Shown: positions 35,699-47,595 of the stretch, one piece after another
How positions within the stretch are numbered: position 1 is the first letter of the stretch
Layout of the letters: each line of letters starts with the position of its first letter
The notes under the pieces: generated by a model
What the model was told of the DNA's origin: nothing
The model's database searches: none
Seen by the model: the letters and a program-made list of their open reading frames with translations, nothing else
Position numbers and translations under genes: made by a program
NCBI GenBank assembly: GCA_905250115.1
Contig: CAJNOI010000065.1
Coordinates: forward strand, 51,593-115,592
From: Adineta steineri
Taxonomy: Eukaryota; Rotifera; Eurotatoria; Adinetida; Adinetidae
Direction of reading: 5' to 3'
DNA: 64,000 nucleotides

Positions 35699-36421
35699 AT
35701 GGCTGAACCAGTAACTCCATCTTATGGGTCCAATCCCTATTATACTAATGATCGTGATTTTGGTGATTTTTCTGATCATGTTACTGTTTGGATAGATAAA
35801 CATATTGGTGCTGAAAATACTTATGAAAGTATTAAAACAAAATTTCATGATAATATTCAAGTTCTTCAATCAAATAATCCAGCTGAACATGAAATAGATG
35901 ATGAAAGTATGCTCTATGCTGATCAAGATATGTTAAAAAAATTAAGTGATCAAGTTTATTGTTTAAAATATTTTTCTACACCGAAACAAGGTTTACAATA
36001 TATTCATAGTAATCCACATAAAAAAATTTTCTTCATTTCATCTGGAACTATTGGAGAAGAAGTTGTACCGCAATTAGTTGGCTTATCACAAATTCAAGGT
36101 ATTTATATTTTTTGTGGTTTTATTTCCAAACATGCTGAATGGGCAATTGATTATGCTGAGAATATATCAGCAATGCTTGAACATCAAGATGATTTATTAG
36201 AACGTTTAACACGAGATATTGCATTATATGTCGAAACAAAAGGTGATCAACATAAAGAAAAACAAGAATTATTAAAAGCACGAAATTGTTATGCATGGGC
36301 AATAAAATTATTAAACAGAGGAAAAATGTTGGGTGATAATGGTACAGCTAAATTAATCGACAGAATTACAAAGAAGTTAGACGAAGCACATTCATCAACA
36401 ATATGTCCCAGTGAAGGTTAA
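35699..36421 (+). CDS. SSG-domain protein 1 (bdelloid-type uncharacterised domain), intronless
   Basis: One 240-aa exon. Residues 27-45 (VTVWIDKHIGAENTYESIKT) start a Rossmann-like fold: strand VTVWID, a variable central part, then KKIFFISSGTIGEEVVPQL near residue 102, IQGIYIFCGFISKHAEWAID near 125 and DDLLERLTRDIALYVE near 157. The C-terminal helices (KARNCYAWAIKLLNRGKM) look TPR-like. I recall the same arrangement, VW-D-x2-IG ... SSG-x-x-G ... IY-x-FC ... W-x-DY, in front of ADP-ribosyltransferase and TPR parts of rotifer proteins, but no ART domain is present here. The layout resembles a receiver or TIR-like alpha/beta domain without evident catalytic residues. A related gene follows 517 bp downstream on the same strand. 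Function unknown. Confidence 0.8.
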   Translation: MAEPVTPSYGSNPYYTNDRDFGDFSDHVTVWIDKHIGAENTYESIKTKFHDNIQVLQSNNPAEHEIDDESMLYADQDMLKKLSDQVYCLKYFSTPKQGLQYIHSNPHKKIFFISSGTIGEEVVPQLVGLSQIQGIYIFCGFISKHAEWAIDYAENISAMLEHQDDLLERLTRDIALYVETKGDQHKEKQELLKARNCYAWAIKLLNRGKMLGDNGTAKLIDRITKKLDEAHSSTICPSEG

Positions 36422-36937
36422 AATGTGACACATAGTTTTTTGTATTTTATTTTAGTTTTAGTTAAAAAAATTTTCTTTTTAATATTTAAAAGGATATTTC
36501 TCTCTAGTTTGCTTGTTACACTATTTTATTGTATCAAAACCATCCAGGTAACTTTGTTTACTTAATTAAAAAAACTTATTTTGACAAGTATACATACGCA
36601 GATCTTTGCAATACTTAGTATTTATTTATTACGCACATGATCAAAGATATTTTGTCTTGAAAACAGAACGGTTTTTGTAGAAAAAAAATAAAGAACGTGT
36701 TAGTATAAAATGTGGCTTTATTGTTTCGTAGAAAAAGAAAGCACATTTTATTCGCTTTCTTTTACACACGTATGAAAGAAAGAAAAGGAAAAATATTTTT
36801 TTCGTTCTCTTCAATAGTTGGTTTTTTCCTTGTTTGCTGATATGCTACACGATGAAGACCTCGTCTTTTCATTACTTTTTATTTTTGTCAATGCACAAAA
36901 CTCATGCTTTTTATTTCTCATTCTAGATTTATTAGAA

Positions 36938-37822
36938 ATGTCCGACAAACAAGTACCACAAAGACCAAAAGGGCTACATATGAGTCATTTATATACAGAA
37001 CCAATTCCAATGTCATTCGCAACACCACAACAATTGGCTAGTTTAGCATCTGGAGCAACTAGTCTTTTTCCTCGTATGCCTATGACAACTGGAAATCAAG
37101 CATATATGCCAATGATGAATGCAGGTTATAACATGAATCCCGGGCATAATATGCATAGTCCAAATTCACAGATACAACCTATACAATCAATAAAAAATAA
37201 TACAGTTGCAACTTCTACTGCTACTGCTGCTAGTACTAACTCTCAAGCAGCATCTTCTGATAAGAAAACATTGAAACCATTACCTCCACAAGAAATTGAT
37301 TTAGATACATTTAAAGGTTTTAAATTTGTTACACTTGATGATTTACAAGTTGAAACAAGAGACATTTATGATAAAATTAGTGGAACATTCAAATGGGAAA
37401 TGTGTCAAGGTCAAGAAGAGAGATGTGTTAGCTGTATACGTGATGATTGTAAAAATAAACGAGTCTTTCTCGTATCATCTGGTTCACTTGGATCAAGAAT
37501 TGTTCCATTACTTCATGAATTACCACAACTTTATGCTATCTATGTTTATTGTGCAGATGTTGAACGTCATAGCAAATGGGCAAAAGATTTCTCTAAAGTA
37601 CGTGTTGTTTGTAATAATGATGATAAAGATTTATTACCACAATTCGCTGTTGATGTTGCACAATCGAATATTGATTGGGGAAATGCTTTACTTAAAAAAG
37701 GTACACATGATAAAGCGAAAGAAAAATTTGAATTAGCATTAAAGAAATTGAAAGATCATGCTGTTGAACACGATAATGCTATGGATATAGAGATTGAAAC
37801 TAAAATAAAAGAATGCAAATAA
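36938..37822 (+). CDS. SSG-domain protein 2, with disordered N-terminus and TPR-like tail
   Basis: A single coding exon of 294 aa from the ATG at 36938, chosen because an acceptor-like TTCTCATTCTAG ends 11 bp earlier (5' UTR intron) and because the open frame upstream starts only with TTG or unconvincing ATGs. Residues 1-115 are Met/Asn/Gln/Ser/Thr-rich and probably disordered. The SSG domain follows: FKFVTLDDLQVE, then a cluster of four Cys (CQGQEERCVSCIRDDC), KRVFLVSSGSLGSRIVPLL, LYAIYVYCADVERHSKWAKD and LLPQFAVDVAQ. The tail NWGNALLKKGTHDKAKEKFE... is TPR-like. It is paralogous to the preceding gene over about 120 residues, with the K-[KR]-[IV]-F-x-x-SSG-x-x-G-x2-[IV]-VP-x-L and IY-[IV]-[FY]-C motifs shared. 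No known catalytic site is visible. Function unknown. Confidence 0.78.
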   Translation: MSDKQVPQRPKGLHMSHLYTEPIPMSFATPQQLASLASGATSLFPRMPMTTGNQAYMPMMNAGYNMNPGHNMHSPNSQIQPIQSIKNNTVATSTATAASTNSQAASSDKKTLKPLPPQEIDLDTFKGFKFVTLDDLQVETRDIYDKISGTFKWEMCQGQEERCVSCIRDDCKNKRVFLVSSGSLGSRIVPLLHELPQLYAIYVYCADVERHSKWAKDFSKVRVVCNNDDKDLLPQFAVDVAQSNIDWGNALLKKGTHDKAKEKFELALKKLKDHAVEHDNAMDIEIETKIKECK

Positions 37823-38079
37823 TATTATATAAAAAAAAACAATTATACTATAATAAAAAAAATTAATTGTTTATTAATAGTTTTTATTGTATTCATTTTT
37901 AATACAGAAATAAAATAAAATAAAATATATGCTTACAAATGTCTGTGTAAATATAGTTTGATAAGAGAAAGGCTGAAACATAGTATCGATTGAATTATCG
38001 GAATTTATAAATCACGACGTAATTGGAATAATTATCGCAGATATATCGAATCAATGATGGAAATTGTTATTGGGACGAA

Positions 38080-38118
38080 CAGACATGACCCAAACATTTT
38101 CAGTTTGGGTCATGTCTA
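38080..38118. mobile_element. 39-bp palindrome with the same ends as the GRWD1-intron MITE
   Basis: Left arm CAGACATGACCCAAAC and right arm GTTTGGGTCATGTCTA pair almost perfectly around a 7-bp loop. The arms match the termini of the 9797-9977 element at nearly every base. Flanking octamers (GGGACGAA / CGTAAGAA) match only in part. It looks like a minimal or collapsed copy of that family. Confidence 0.65.
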
Positions 38119-38439
38119 CGTAAGAATGTACTATAGAATAAACTTACTGTTTTACTGGCTTGGTCCGATTTATAGTAGTTTTAAAAAGTATAATAGCAAT
38201 CGTGTGTTTGATTTGACTAAAGTTGTACTTGTTACTTATTGATCAATCGCACAATGAAATACGGATTAGTATTGGTTCTGAAAATACTGTGTAATCGGGG
38301 ACAAAGGCATTTCATACTAGGTGTCCCAGACACCCGGTAATCAGTTCAAGTGTACGGAATTGACTTTTTACTTTTAAAACATTTATCGGGAGTTCGTAAC
38401 ATATGTCGGTCAAGAGAATGTAGTTTAAAAAAATACAGG

Positions 38440-38510
38440 GGCGAGTGTGGATGTGTCTGTATAGTATGAAAGAAGGACGACTTATACACCCACACCCACA
38501 CCCTCAAGAC
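38440..38510. mobile_element. G-rich inverted element, copy C (partial)
   Basis: A left tract GGGGCGAGTGTGGATGTGTC faces a right tract of complementary TGTGGG units (38486-38503) ending CACCCTCAAGAC, identical to the end of copy B at 8.1 kb. The left end has decayed. No target-site duplication was seen. Confidence 0.45.
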
Positions 38511-39372
38511 GTCCCTTTTCCTTTAATCGGCCTCTGTCCAATTTATTCAACGTGGACATTGAATCATTGAATATTTTTATAAAAAGTTCAAAGAATGATA
38601 ATAGGTTTTGGAATAACGTATTAATACTTGTACGTTTGAATTCAATGTATATCCCTCATGCATCATTCACTTAATGCCTCGTCTTTAGTTAATTACAAAA
38701 TCAAACCATGTATTTTTAAGTAATAAATAGTGATTATCGTTGTCGTCTTCGAATATAAATTTTCTATTCAAAGTAAATCTTTGACTTGTAAACCTTGAAA
38801 CTTAATAGTAGTAAAAAAATAATAATATGTTTTGTTTTCTGTTTGTCGTCATCTCTGTGCTCGTATGAAATGAAATATTTATAATGGAACACGAGCTCAT
38901 CATCATACACACAAATACATGTAAAACCGAGACAGAAATATAGTCAGACACGCACGCATACACACATATCACTGCTTTGAAGTTTTCGAAAGAAGAAAAA
39001 GAAGAGAAAAAAAAAAGATTGACAGACAGATACAAACAATAGGCCCAAGATAGACAAAAGTCAATAGAACAAAAGAATGAACAAAAAAAAATACATACAT
39101 ATGTATGTGCAAGATGAACAAAAAAACGATAACATGTGTTTTATTTCTGTGAGATCATCGTTGTAGTAGGGATGATATAATAGTTTCTTATATGTTTTCT
39201 TTTTAAAAAAAAAAGAGTAGGAGAACAACAAGTAACAACAATACGAAAAAATCAAATAAGGACGAGTATTTTATGTTTTTTTTGTTTTGGATGAATAGAA
39301 AGAAAGAAAACATGTAAAAATGAAAGAAAGTACACCACATTAACCTATTTGGTAATTGAAGTTCATTCGAAT

Positions 39373-42300
39373 TTATTTACGCAAATCGAGCACGCACACC
39401 TTTACAAAAATTAAAGAATAGATATGTATATATGAAATATTTCAATTTAACAAAATCACTTACTGTTCCATCTGACGCACTTGCGCCTACTCGTGTGCCT
39501 CGACTGTTCCAACAAACTTCAAAAATACCACCTGTACCTCGATAACTATGCACAATTTCACCTCTCTATATAATTATATATAGATATATAAACAAAGAAA
39601 ATATATGAGATAACTTACTGCTATATCCCAAATATGAATAGCTTTATCGAATGAACCTGTTGCTAATAGTCGACCATCAGGACTGAATGCGACTGAATAA
39701 ACTGGTTCTGAATGTTTAACAAGTGTACTTTGACAAATACCACGTTCAACATCCCATAAACGTACAGTTGAATCAAATGATGCACTAGAAAATATAAAAA
39801 TAAGAAAAGATCTTTCTTTATAAATCTATTTTTTACCTAGCAAGAAGTAATGTAGCATTTGGATTCATTGTATTAGGTCCGGTTGGACTCCATTTAATAG
39901 TATAAATTTCTTTATTATGTGCTTGTAAATTATGAACAGGCGTATCTTTTGTCATAGTCCAAATCTAGAGAAATTTTAAAGAAAAATTAAAAAGAAAAAT
40001 ATAATCTTTTTATTATTTCTACTTTTAATGTCATATCATCTGAACATGAAGCAAGTAAACGTCCTTGTGGATCCCATTTAATAGCATTAACTTCATTTTG
40101 ATGTCCATGGAATGTTTTAACAGGTTTCGTTTCACCCAAACGACAGACATGAATTTTTTGATCTGTTGAACATGATGCAAATGTAACATCCGATTGCCAA
40201 TCAACATCAAGTGCTGGCGCTGTATGAAAAGCAAATTGTTGTTCACAATGACCAGAATTAGCATCCCAAATAATTGTTGTTCGATCAACACCAGCTGATA
40301 ATATATAATTGCCTTTTTTATTCCATTTTAAAGCAAATATGGGGCCTTTATGTTGACCAAGTGTACTAGCTAGATTGCCATCAGATGACCATATTCGAGC
40401 ATAACCATCATAGCTACCTGTAGCTAATTGTGTACCCGATGGCTATAAAAATAAAGAAAATTAGACTAGGTATGTCAACTAGTAGATAAACTTAATCAAT
40501 TCAAGTTCATAACTCTTAATTGAAGAGGAAGAATAAGTAGAGTTGAATTTTTAAACTCAAATTATATCGAAATTAACATCATGAATTTTTTTAAGAGTTG
40601 AAACTGATATAGTTAATTTCTATATTTACTGAATTCTATCACTACAACTCAGTTGTTTCCAGATCATCTACAGAATATATACAGTATGCTAGTCTTCGAT
40701 ATATACTCAATAGATCATATATATTTAAAAACTGATCGTCATCAAAATAATCTTTAACTTATATAAGATAATTTTTGAATATATAATGAATTTGCAAACT
40801 TACATTCCAATCCAAACTTGTAACATCTTTATTACTTGGTACTTGAGTATCACCACGTCTAATACAATGTCTTAAAACCATTTCTTGTTCACGTCCTGAA
40901 CCTTGTAAATTCCAAATACGTGCTGTTGAATCTCCTGAACCAGATGCTAATAAATCATGTGTAGGATTCCATGCACAAATGAATACTTCCGATTCATGAC
41001 CACGTAAAACCGTTACACGATGCGCAGGAATATCAACAGAACCATTCATCATTAAATTATTATTATTATTATTATTATTTAATGAACCTGTTGGTACATT
41101 TAAAGAATTCGATGTCGAGTTTCCTGAATAATGAGAATGATGATGACTACTATTACTTGTTTCATATTCCATAGGTTCATGTTTAGGTACTAAAAATAAG
41201 ATATTGAATTAGTAAAAACAAAGATTAGAGTGAAATTTATTTTTACTAGCAATATGATTCGTATTATTGGTATAGGATGAATGTGAATTATTATCGTTTC
41301 CATTTGGTATTTGAGAAAAATTTCCAGTTGATGCTGATGATTGAATTGTATTTGAATGAGAGGATGATGACGGATGATTATGAGAATAATGTGATTGAGC
41401 TGTTGCTGGTGAATGTGAACGTCCTGTTAGCGTTGCATTAAATGGTCTCAAAGATGATGATGATGATCCATATTCTGATGCTGATGAATTAGGATAATTA
41501 ACTCCACCATTTGTTGATGATGAGTCTATATTCGAACGATCAGATAATGTTGTATTTATGGATTGTGGTGATGTATTTGTTGGGTGAGGCATCGGTGATC
41601 GATCTTTATCATTATTATTCGATGAAAGAGTAGTAGTCCGAGATGAAGATTTCGGTTCGATTTTTCCCGATGGTCCTGTTGATGATGATGATGTCGATTG
41701 TTGTTGTTGCTGTTGCTGCTGTTGTTGTTGTAGTTGCTGAAGTTCTTTACGACGATTTTCAACGAAATCTGGTACGACTGCATCGATTAAACTTAGACTA
41801 TCACATGTTCGTTCTTGTCCATCCTAGATACAAAAACAAATAAATTTTTGTTTTTTTCAATGGAGCGCCGATTAATTAAATCAACTGCTCCGATTTTCAA
41901 AGATTATGCGTCCGAAATGTCTCGATAACCATTCCGCACGGTGTTTTCAAAAGAAAACAAAATAACCGTGTGTTATTTATTAGCCAAATAAGAAAAAACA
42001 GACGCCCTTTTTTGAGTAAAATTCAATCATAAAATTCTCTTTTAAATTCTTCTATCATACAAAATAAAATAGGTGAATTGAAAAATAATACTAAATATAG
42101 AATCGTACGACATCTGTTCAAACTTACATCACCAATAGATAATTCAGCTTCAGTATAATAAAGACCCTTCTGTATAAGTGAGAGAAGAGCACCTGGTGGT
42201 ACACTATTGCCATTAATTGATGTATGAGCAATATGACTTTCAAGACCAAATAAATAAGCTGAATGAACAAAGCCTAAAGAAAAGTAAAAAACCATGTTAT

Positions 42301-43227
42301 TTTCTTTTTTTTTTTCTATTATATTTTTGTCATTGTTATTTGTCTGTCGTCTATCGACATATTTGATGTTATGAAAGAAAAGAATGTGAAGTACGCTGCT
42401 TTATTCTGAAGCAAACATCAATGTGTACTCTAGCGCAGGTTTCGTTCTCTTGTTATTGATTTGTCGTTTTAACAAAATGTTTGTCAACACATATGGAATA
42501 TATTTATGCACATATCCTGTTATTAGACTGTCGTACTATGTAAAATAGTATTGTCAAGAGCGTTACTTGTTCCCTGTACGACCTCAATGTCATTTCTATT
42601 TTTCTTTTTTTTTGTGCCAGAAAACACATGCATTATCGAGGCCACAATAAAACGCAAGACGACAAGGATAAAAAAGAAAAAAAATCCAATTTGTATGCAA
42701 GAGCACGCAGCTGAAGAACGTAAATGACGACGATGACAACAACAAAAAAAGAAAACGACGTAAAAGAAAAGTTTTATCGAGCTACAATAAAGTAACATCT
42801 ACAAAGTACTATTTATAGATTGACGTCATGTGAACTTTAACTGGCAAATAAATTATAAGAACTATTTGAGATAAATAATTCAATAGAAAAAGTAAATTAA
42901 ACTTGTAGTAGTGGCAACAAAAACACAACCCAGTTTTTTTTCCCTTCTTATCATATAACTGAAAATTTACTTTTTTTGCCTCGGATATATTTACTCCAAT
43001 GAACAAACACACTTGTCTTTCAAGATTCTTTACTTTTTTTTTTCTTCTTCTTTACACATATTTATCTTGAAGTGTAATAGAAACAGAGAGAAAAAAAATC
43101 GAAGGCAAAGGTCATAACATGCATGTCTATATAATGAAAATAATCATAAAAAATAAATATATATCATACCTGATTCTGATAAATAACGATAGATGAGATA
43201 ATTGACTTCGTCTGATGTAAAACTCAT
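39373..43227 (-). CDS. TBL1XR1: TBL1/TBL1XR1 (ebi), F-box-like/WD40 NCoR-SMRT corepressor subunit, 9 exons
   Basis: Exons 43170-43227, 42128-42273, 41247-41823, 40804-41189, 40023-40442, 39837-39964, 39619-39784, 39464-39565 and 39373-39399 give 2,010 nt (669 aa; human TBL1XR1 is 514). The N-terminal LisH ([25 protein letters not shown]) drives tetramerisation. The F-box-like part ([36 protein letters not shown]) and the C-terminal eight-bladed WD40 propeller ([18 protein letters not shown] to [16 protein letters not shown]) match the family closely. The protein is an exchange factor in NCoR/SMRT-HDAC3 complexes in the nucleus. The extra length is a linker of about 210 residues between F-box and WD40: a poly-Gln run (Q about 12), then Ser/Asn/His-rich sequence. 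Intron 1 is 896 bp, and the final exon encodes only nine codons including the stop. Confidence 0.96.
41701..41745 (-). repeat. CAG/CAA poly-glutamine tract inside TBL1
   Basis: Mixed CAA/CAG codons encode about a dozen consecutive Gln residues just after the F-box-like domain. The mixed codons suggest selection or stabilisation at protein level, not simple slippage. Confidence 0.75.
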
Positions 43228-46200
43228 TCTCGCATATTAAACCTCGTTTTTAAACGAGGATTATTAATAATAAAATTTTAATAAATAAATACACTTTTGT
43301 TGATGACAATCTAAAAAAACAAAAAAAACATTTCGTAATATTATATATTCTAATCTACAAGGTCAAAATATTAGTTCTATGTAATCAACTAATTCATCAA
43401 TGATGCTTTCTTTCTTTCTTTCTTTCTTTCTTTTACTATTACTTTTCTTTTATGAGTGTCTCTTCTTTATCAGTAATGCGAGTAAACGTGTCAAACATTA
43501 CATAGAAGAGAGAACAAGCACGTCTATACCTACCGTAAAGACAAGATGACGATGATGAGGATGCGAATATGTAAAGAAACAGAAGAGTAGAAAAAAGAAA
43601 ATTGGCAAGTACGAATGTAAATAGTCGTGTCCCTGACTCATGCATATATACTTATATATATATGTGTGTATGTTGATTTCTTTTTTTACCTATTTATCAA
43701 GTAGAAATGGACATATATTAAAGTAACTATTGATTCAACGATTATTTCACAACATAACATCGAATTCTTGCCGTTCTTTCCTTTTTTTTATGTCCACAAA
43801 TCTATCTGATTTTTATCTATATGGAATTGTTAAAAAAAACAAAAAATATTCTAAATATAACATAGAAAATATCTTGTCATGCAACATTATTTTTTCCTAG
43901 CAAATGTAACTGTTGGAGAAAGGTCAGCAAGTTCAGGAATATATAAACACGTCATTATTATGTCTCTATGTGTCATTCAAATAAGAAATATGACAGATAA
44001 AAAAGAGAATATAAATTAGATTTATATTTATATAAATACATCTAACTCGTTCTTTACTTATAATACCATTCTATATTATAATGAAACATCTAATTAGAGG
44101 GCGAAAAAATATATTTGAGTAAAATCAAAATTGAAGAGGGGAGACAAAAAGAAGAAGATGAGCATCTTCGAAATATATTCTTGCTTATTAATCAACCGAT
44201 AAATACATCCTAAAAGTCATTTCTTTTTTCTCGACAAAGGACAAGAGGTTCTCAAACCTTTTTTTTCTTATGTTTTGTTTCTTTCAAACACACACATATG
44301 TCGTCTCATGTAACAAGCATAGACAGACGTGTATTCGCTTTTTCTTTCTTTTTTTTGTCGTAAACATAGATGAAGTTGATTCTTCTTCTTCTTCTTCTTC
44401 TTCTTCGTCTTTTTTTTCCTCTAGATTACTATTGATAACCTATCAGCCTTCATACAGTATACTATCGTGAGTCAATAATCACATGTGCTTAAATAGCAAA
44501 TAGAAAAAATCTTAAACTATCAGAAGATCGATTATATTAAAAAAAAAGAATAAGAGTACACTAAGTACGTTAACTCATATATAAATGGACTCATTTATGT
44601 GATTTTTAATATGATAGAAATGGCGTCTTTTATATAAGAACGTATGACCTACAGATGGTGCATTATATATATATATACTTTTGAATGAAACAAAAAAAGA
44701 AAAGAATAAGTCGTAAAATAAGAGTAAAAAAACGATGATAGACAAATTATGTTGATCATCTTCAGAAGTCTATTTTTATTCTATTGCAACTTGTTCAACA
44801 ATAAAAATATAATAGTAGTCATATTACTCATGTTATATATGCATAATTACACTATACACGCTATCTATAGATATGTATATTTTTTAAAGATAATATAACA
44901 ATATTGTGAAACAAAGATTTACTAATCATTAATTAATAGCTATAAATACAAAACAGCGATGAATATTTATTGTACTTATATTTTAAAATATATAAATTAT
45001 ATATGGTTAAAATTTTTCCTAACGATATAGAATTGAATTAGAAATTAAGATTAAACTAAATACCTTTTATATATATATTTTTTTTGATGAGTATTGTCAC
45101 GAGAAATATTTCATTGTAGAATACGTTCGATAATAGTTAGTAGAATAATAACATGAGTCAAGAATAAAAACAGAATTTTGTTGTTGACGAGATCGAATAT
45201 TGTTGAATTTCTTTTATGTTCTGAAAAAAGACACAAAAATAGACGATATGTGAACTTCATGTTAGTACGCATGTAAGAAGAAGAGAAAAAAGAGAATGAT
45301 AGAAGAAAAAAAAAAGTCCGCCTCGAAACATACACGTGTGTTGGTTGGTAGTGGTGATGATGGTGTGCGAATGTACTGCACATTCTTGGTCTGTTTTATG
45401 TCCTTCTTTTTTTCCCTTCTACGTTGCCCGCGCGTCGCCTTTACACATACACTCCCCTCCCACCAGTAGTGCGCTGTTATTCGCATTTTTTTTTTCAACC
45501 CGCATGCGCTCGCGCATTTGTTTTCTCCTTTTTCTTTTCTCTCTCCTCTCGCTCTCTCTCTCTCGTGTGTGTATGTGTGTGCGTGCGAGCACTTCGTCTT
45601 GTCTTCTTTGCTATGCGACCTTATAGTCGAACTCGACGTCGAGAAAAGTCTGCTATTATTGTCGTTTTCAGAGTAAGAAAAAAGACGGAAAAAGGAAGAT
45701 GGCATGCTTGCATAATTACATTTAGGTCATAGACAATCATGCCAGGAAGGAAAAATAATAAAAACTGCGTAGAATGAAAAATATATATATTTCGAGGACA
45801 AATTACCATCTTGAATAACAGATGATCAAATAAGTTATGTAATATTAACAGCATTCAACACATATATCTCGAATGCATACAAAGCAAATAATCTATATAT
45901 ATATATATATTGTATTCTTATCAAAATAAATATTTGTTAAGAAGAAGAAAAAAAGAAGCAGCAGCAGCAGAAATAATTGAAGCAAATGGAAAGAAAAAAA
46001 AATACGGGAATACGGCAGAGACAGCTGATGGCTGTATGCCAAGCCATCACGACCGTAATGGTAGTCGGCGTCGTCATGAGTCATGCTTCATTATTTCTTC
46101 TACTCTTCTATTTACATTCCTTCCGGCTATTGTATCCATCGAGAATAAGCGCGATCTTCTTTTTTTAACTACCTCGATATAAACAAATGTATATATATAT

Positions 46201-47595
46201 GCGTACGTATAGATATATATATATACATGTATATATATATATATAGTTAAATGTTTGTTTCATACATTCTATATGTACTATATCGAGGTCATCTATATAC
46301 AAAATAACAGCTGTTTTCAGATTCTCAAATTTTTATGTATATACACCCTCGATAATTGCTTTAACTTTTCTTCGTTCTTATTTTGCTGAAATATTTACCT
46401 TGATCTTTGATTATAAAACAATATATGAAAAATAAAATACGTATTTATTGTGAAATATTTTTAATGGATGAGTGATTATCATATGTGCACTATATAATCC
46501 TTGTTTATTGTGATTGATAAAATTCTGCCCATATTTTACATATATATACTGATTAGTATACGTTTTATTTATCCACGTGTAGATACAATAAAAATATCAT
46601 CAATATATGCAATCACTCTACTGAATCACATATGATTGACAATGATAACGAAAAAATATGTAATGATGAATGAAAAAAAAAAGAAGGGTTATGATACGTA
46701 AAATAAATAAGACGAGAGCAATTCATTTTGATTATATATATATATATACAATCGATGCATGTTGCGCATTAGTAAGCATGTGATTGTAGCTGTCTAGTGT
46801 ATACCTGTCATAAAAGAAAAAAATACCTCATTTTATATATGCAATTGACGACCTTTGAAAGAAAAAGAAAAGATTGTTATAGAGATAAAAATAATAATAA
46901 TAATTCAAAAAAGCCTATAAATAATTATTTTCAAATATTTTATTGTTCATTTTAATATTTTATAAGTATAGTAAAACGTAAAACATTACTTAGATTAAGT
47001 TCTATCTTCCATATGACATTTTCATTAAAATTTAAAAATAATTTCCTAAGAACTTACTTGATTAAAAATGTACGCTCCCGTAACCTGCTTTGTTAGATAA
47101 TACTTATAGTGAATGAGAATATATTCTTAAACATTATTCTTTCAGTAAAGGTTAAAAAAACGTTGTTTTAAGTTTAAATCGACGTACTATTTGTTAACTT
47201 TCTCTCTCTCTTAATATATTTATCTGCACTTGTACACATGGTTTATTTTCTCTTACGAAAAATGAAGAAAAACATGTGTACATATATATCGAGATCACGA
47301 ACAACGAGGTATATAAATAATAAAGAAAATAACATCAGAAATAATAAGTGTGTAGACCTGCGACATCATTATATGATGAAAAACGTCGAAAGATTAAGAG
47401 CTTAAAAGTACTCGAAAAAAATATATATTTAACAGTCCGTTAAATCAAGAAAAAGCTCTTTTTACAATGTATTTTCTTTGATCTTTTGATGAACAATATT
47501 TCTTATTCAATTACCTTCTGTATGCTAATCTTTTAACGAGATGATGACTAAATATTTAAATCTGTATTTTATTTCATAAAAAGAAAACAATTAAT
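43228..47595. other. Large non-coding region upstream of TBL1
   Basis: About 4.4 kb with no believable exon. It includes a (TTTC)n tract (43410-43434), a (TTC)n tract (about 44376-44407), several (TA)n tracts (for example 46190-46245) and a pyrimidine-rich, CpG-containing block at about 45390-45620. Low-complexity overlapping frames at 45262-45732 on both strands come from this biased block. It probably holds the TBL1 promoter or a 5' non-coding exon, and the 3' flank of the next gene. Confidence 0.5.
45390..45620. promoter_or_regulatory. CpG-containing pyrimidine-rich block, candidate promoter region
   Basis: The plus strand is strongly C/T-biased with CpG-rich islets (TTGCCCGCGCGTCGCC near 45424, GCATGCGCTCGCGC near 45503), then (CT)n and (TG)n runs. 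It is the most GC-rich intergenic patch in the window. It may mark a transcription start for TBL1, some 2.3 kb upstream of the coding start; this is inferred from composition only. Confidence 0.3.

Larger units (their letters stand above)
37823..39372. other. Convergent intergenic region with small repeat elements
   Basis: No supported exon. It contains the 39-bp palindrome at 38080-38118 and the G-rich element around 38440-38510. The rest is AT-rich 3' flank of SSG gene 2 and TBL1. Low-complexity minus frames at 38802-39255 are not credible genes. Confidence 0.6.

Noticed and set aside
36818-36937. N-terminal extension of SSG gene 2 (hydrophobic, would look like a signal peptide)
   Set aside because: It starts at TTG, and a good splice acceptor lies just before the ATG at 36938, so this stretch is probably 5' UTR intron.
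38802-39255. Minus-strand frames of 64-77 codons
   Set aside because: Cys/Phe/Ser/Tyr-rich translations of AT-rich 3' flank, with no splice sites or homology.
45262-45732. Overlapping open frames of about 100-150 codons on both strands
   Set aside because: They come from a pyrimidine-rich block. The translations are Ser/Phe/Leu or Lys/Glu-biased in all frames, with no domain and no splice partners.
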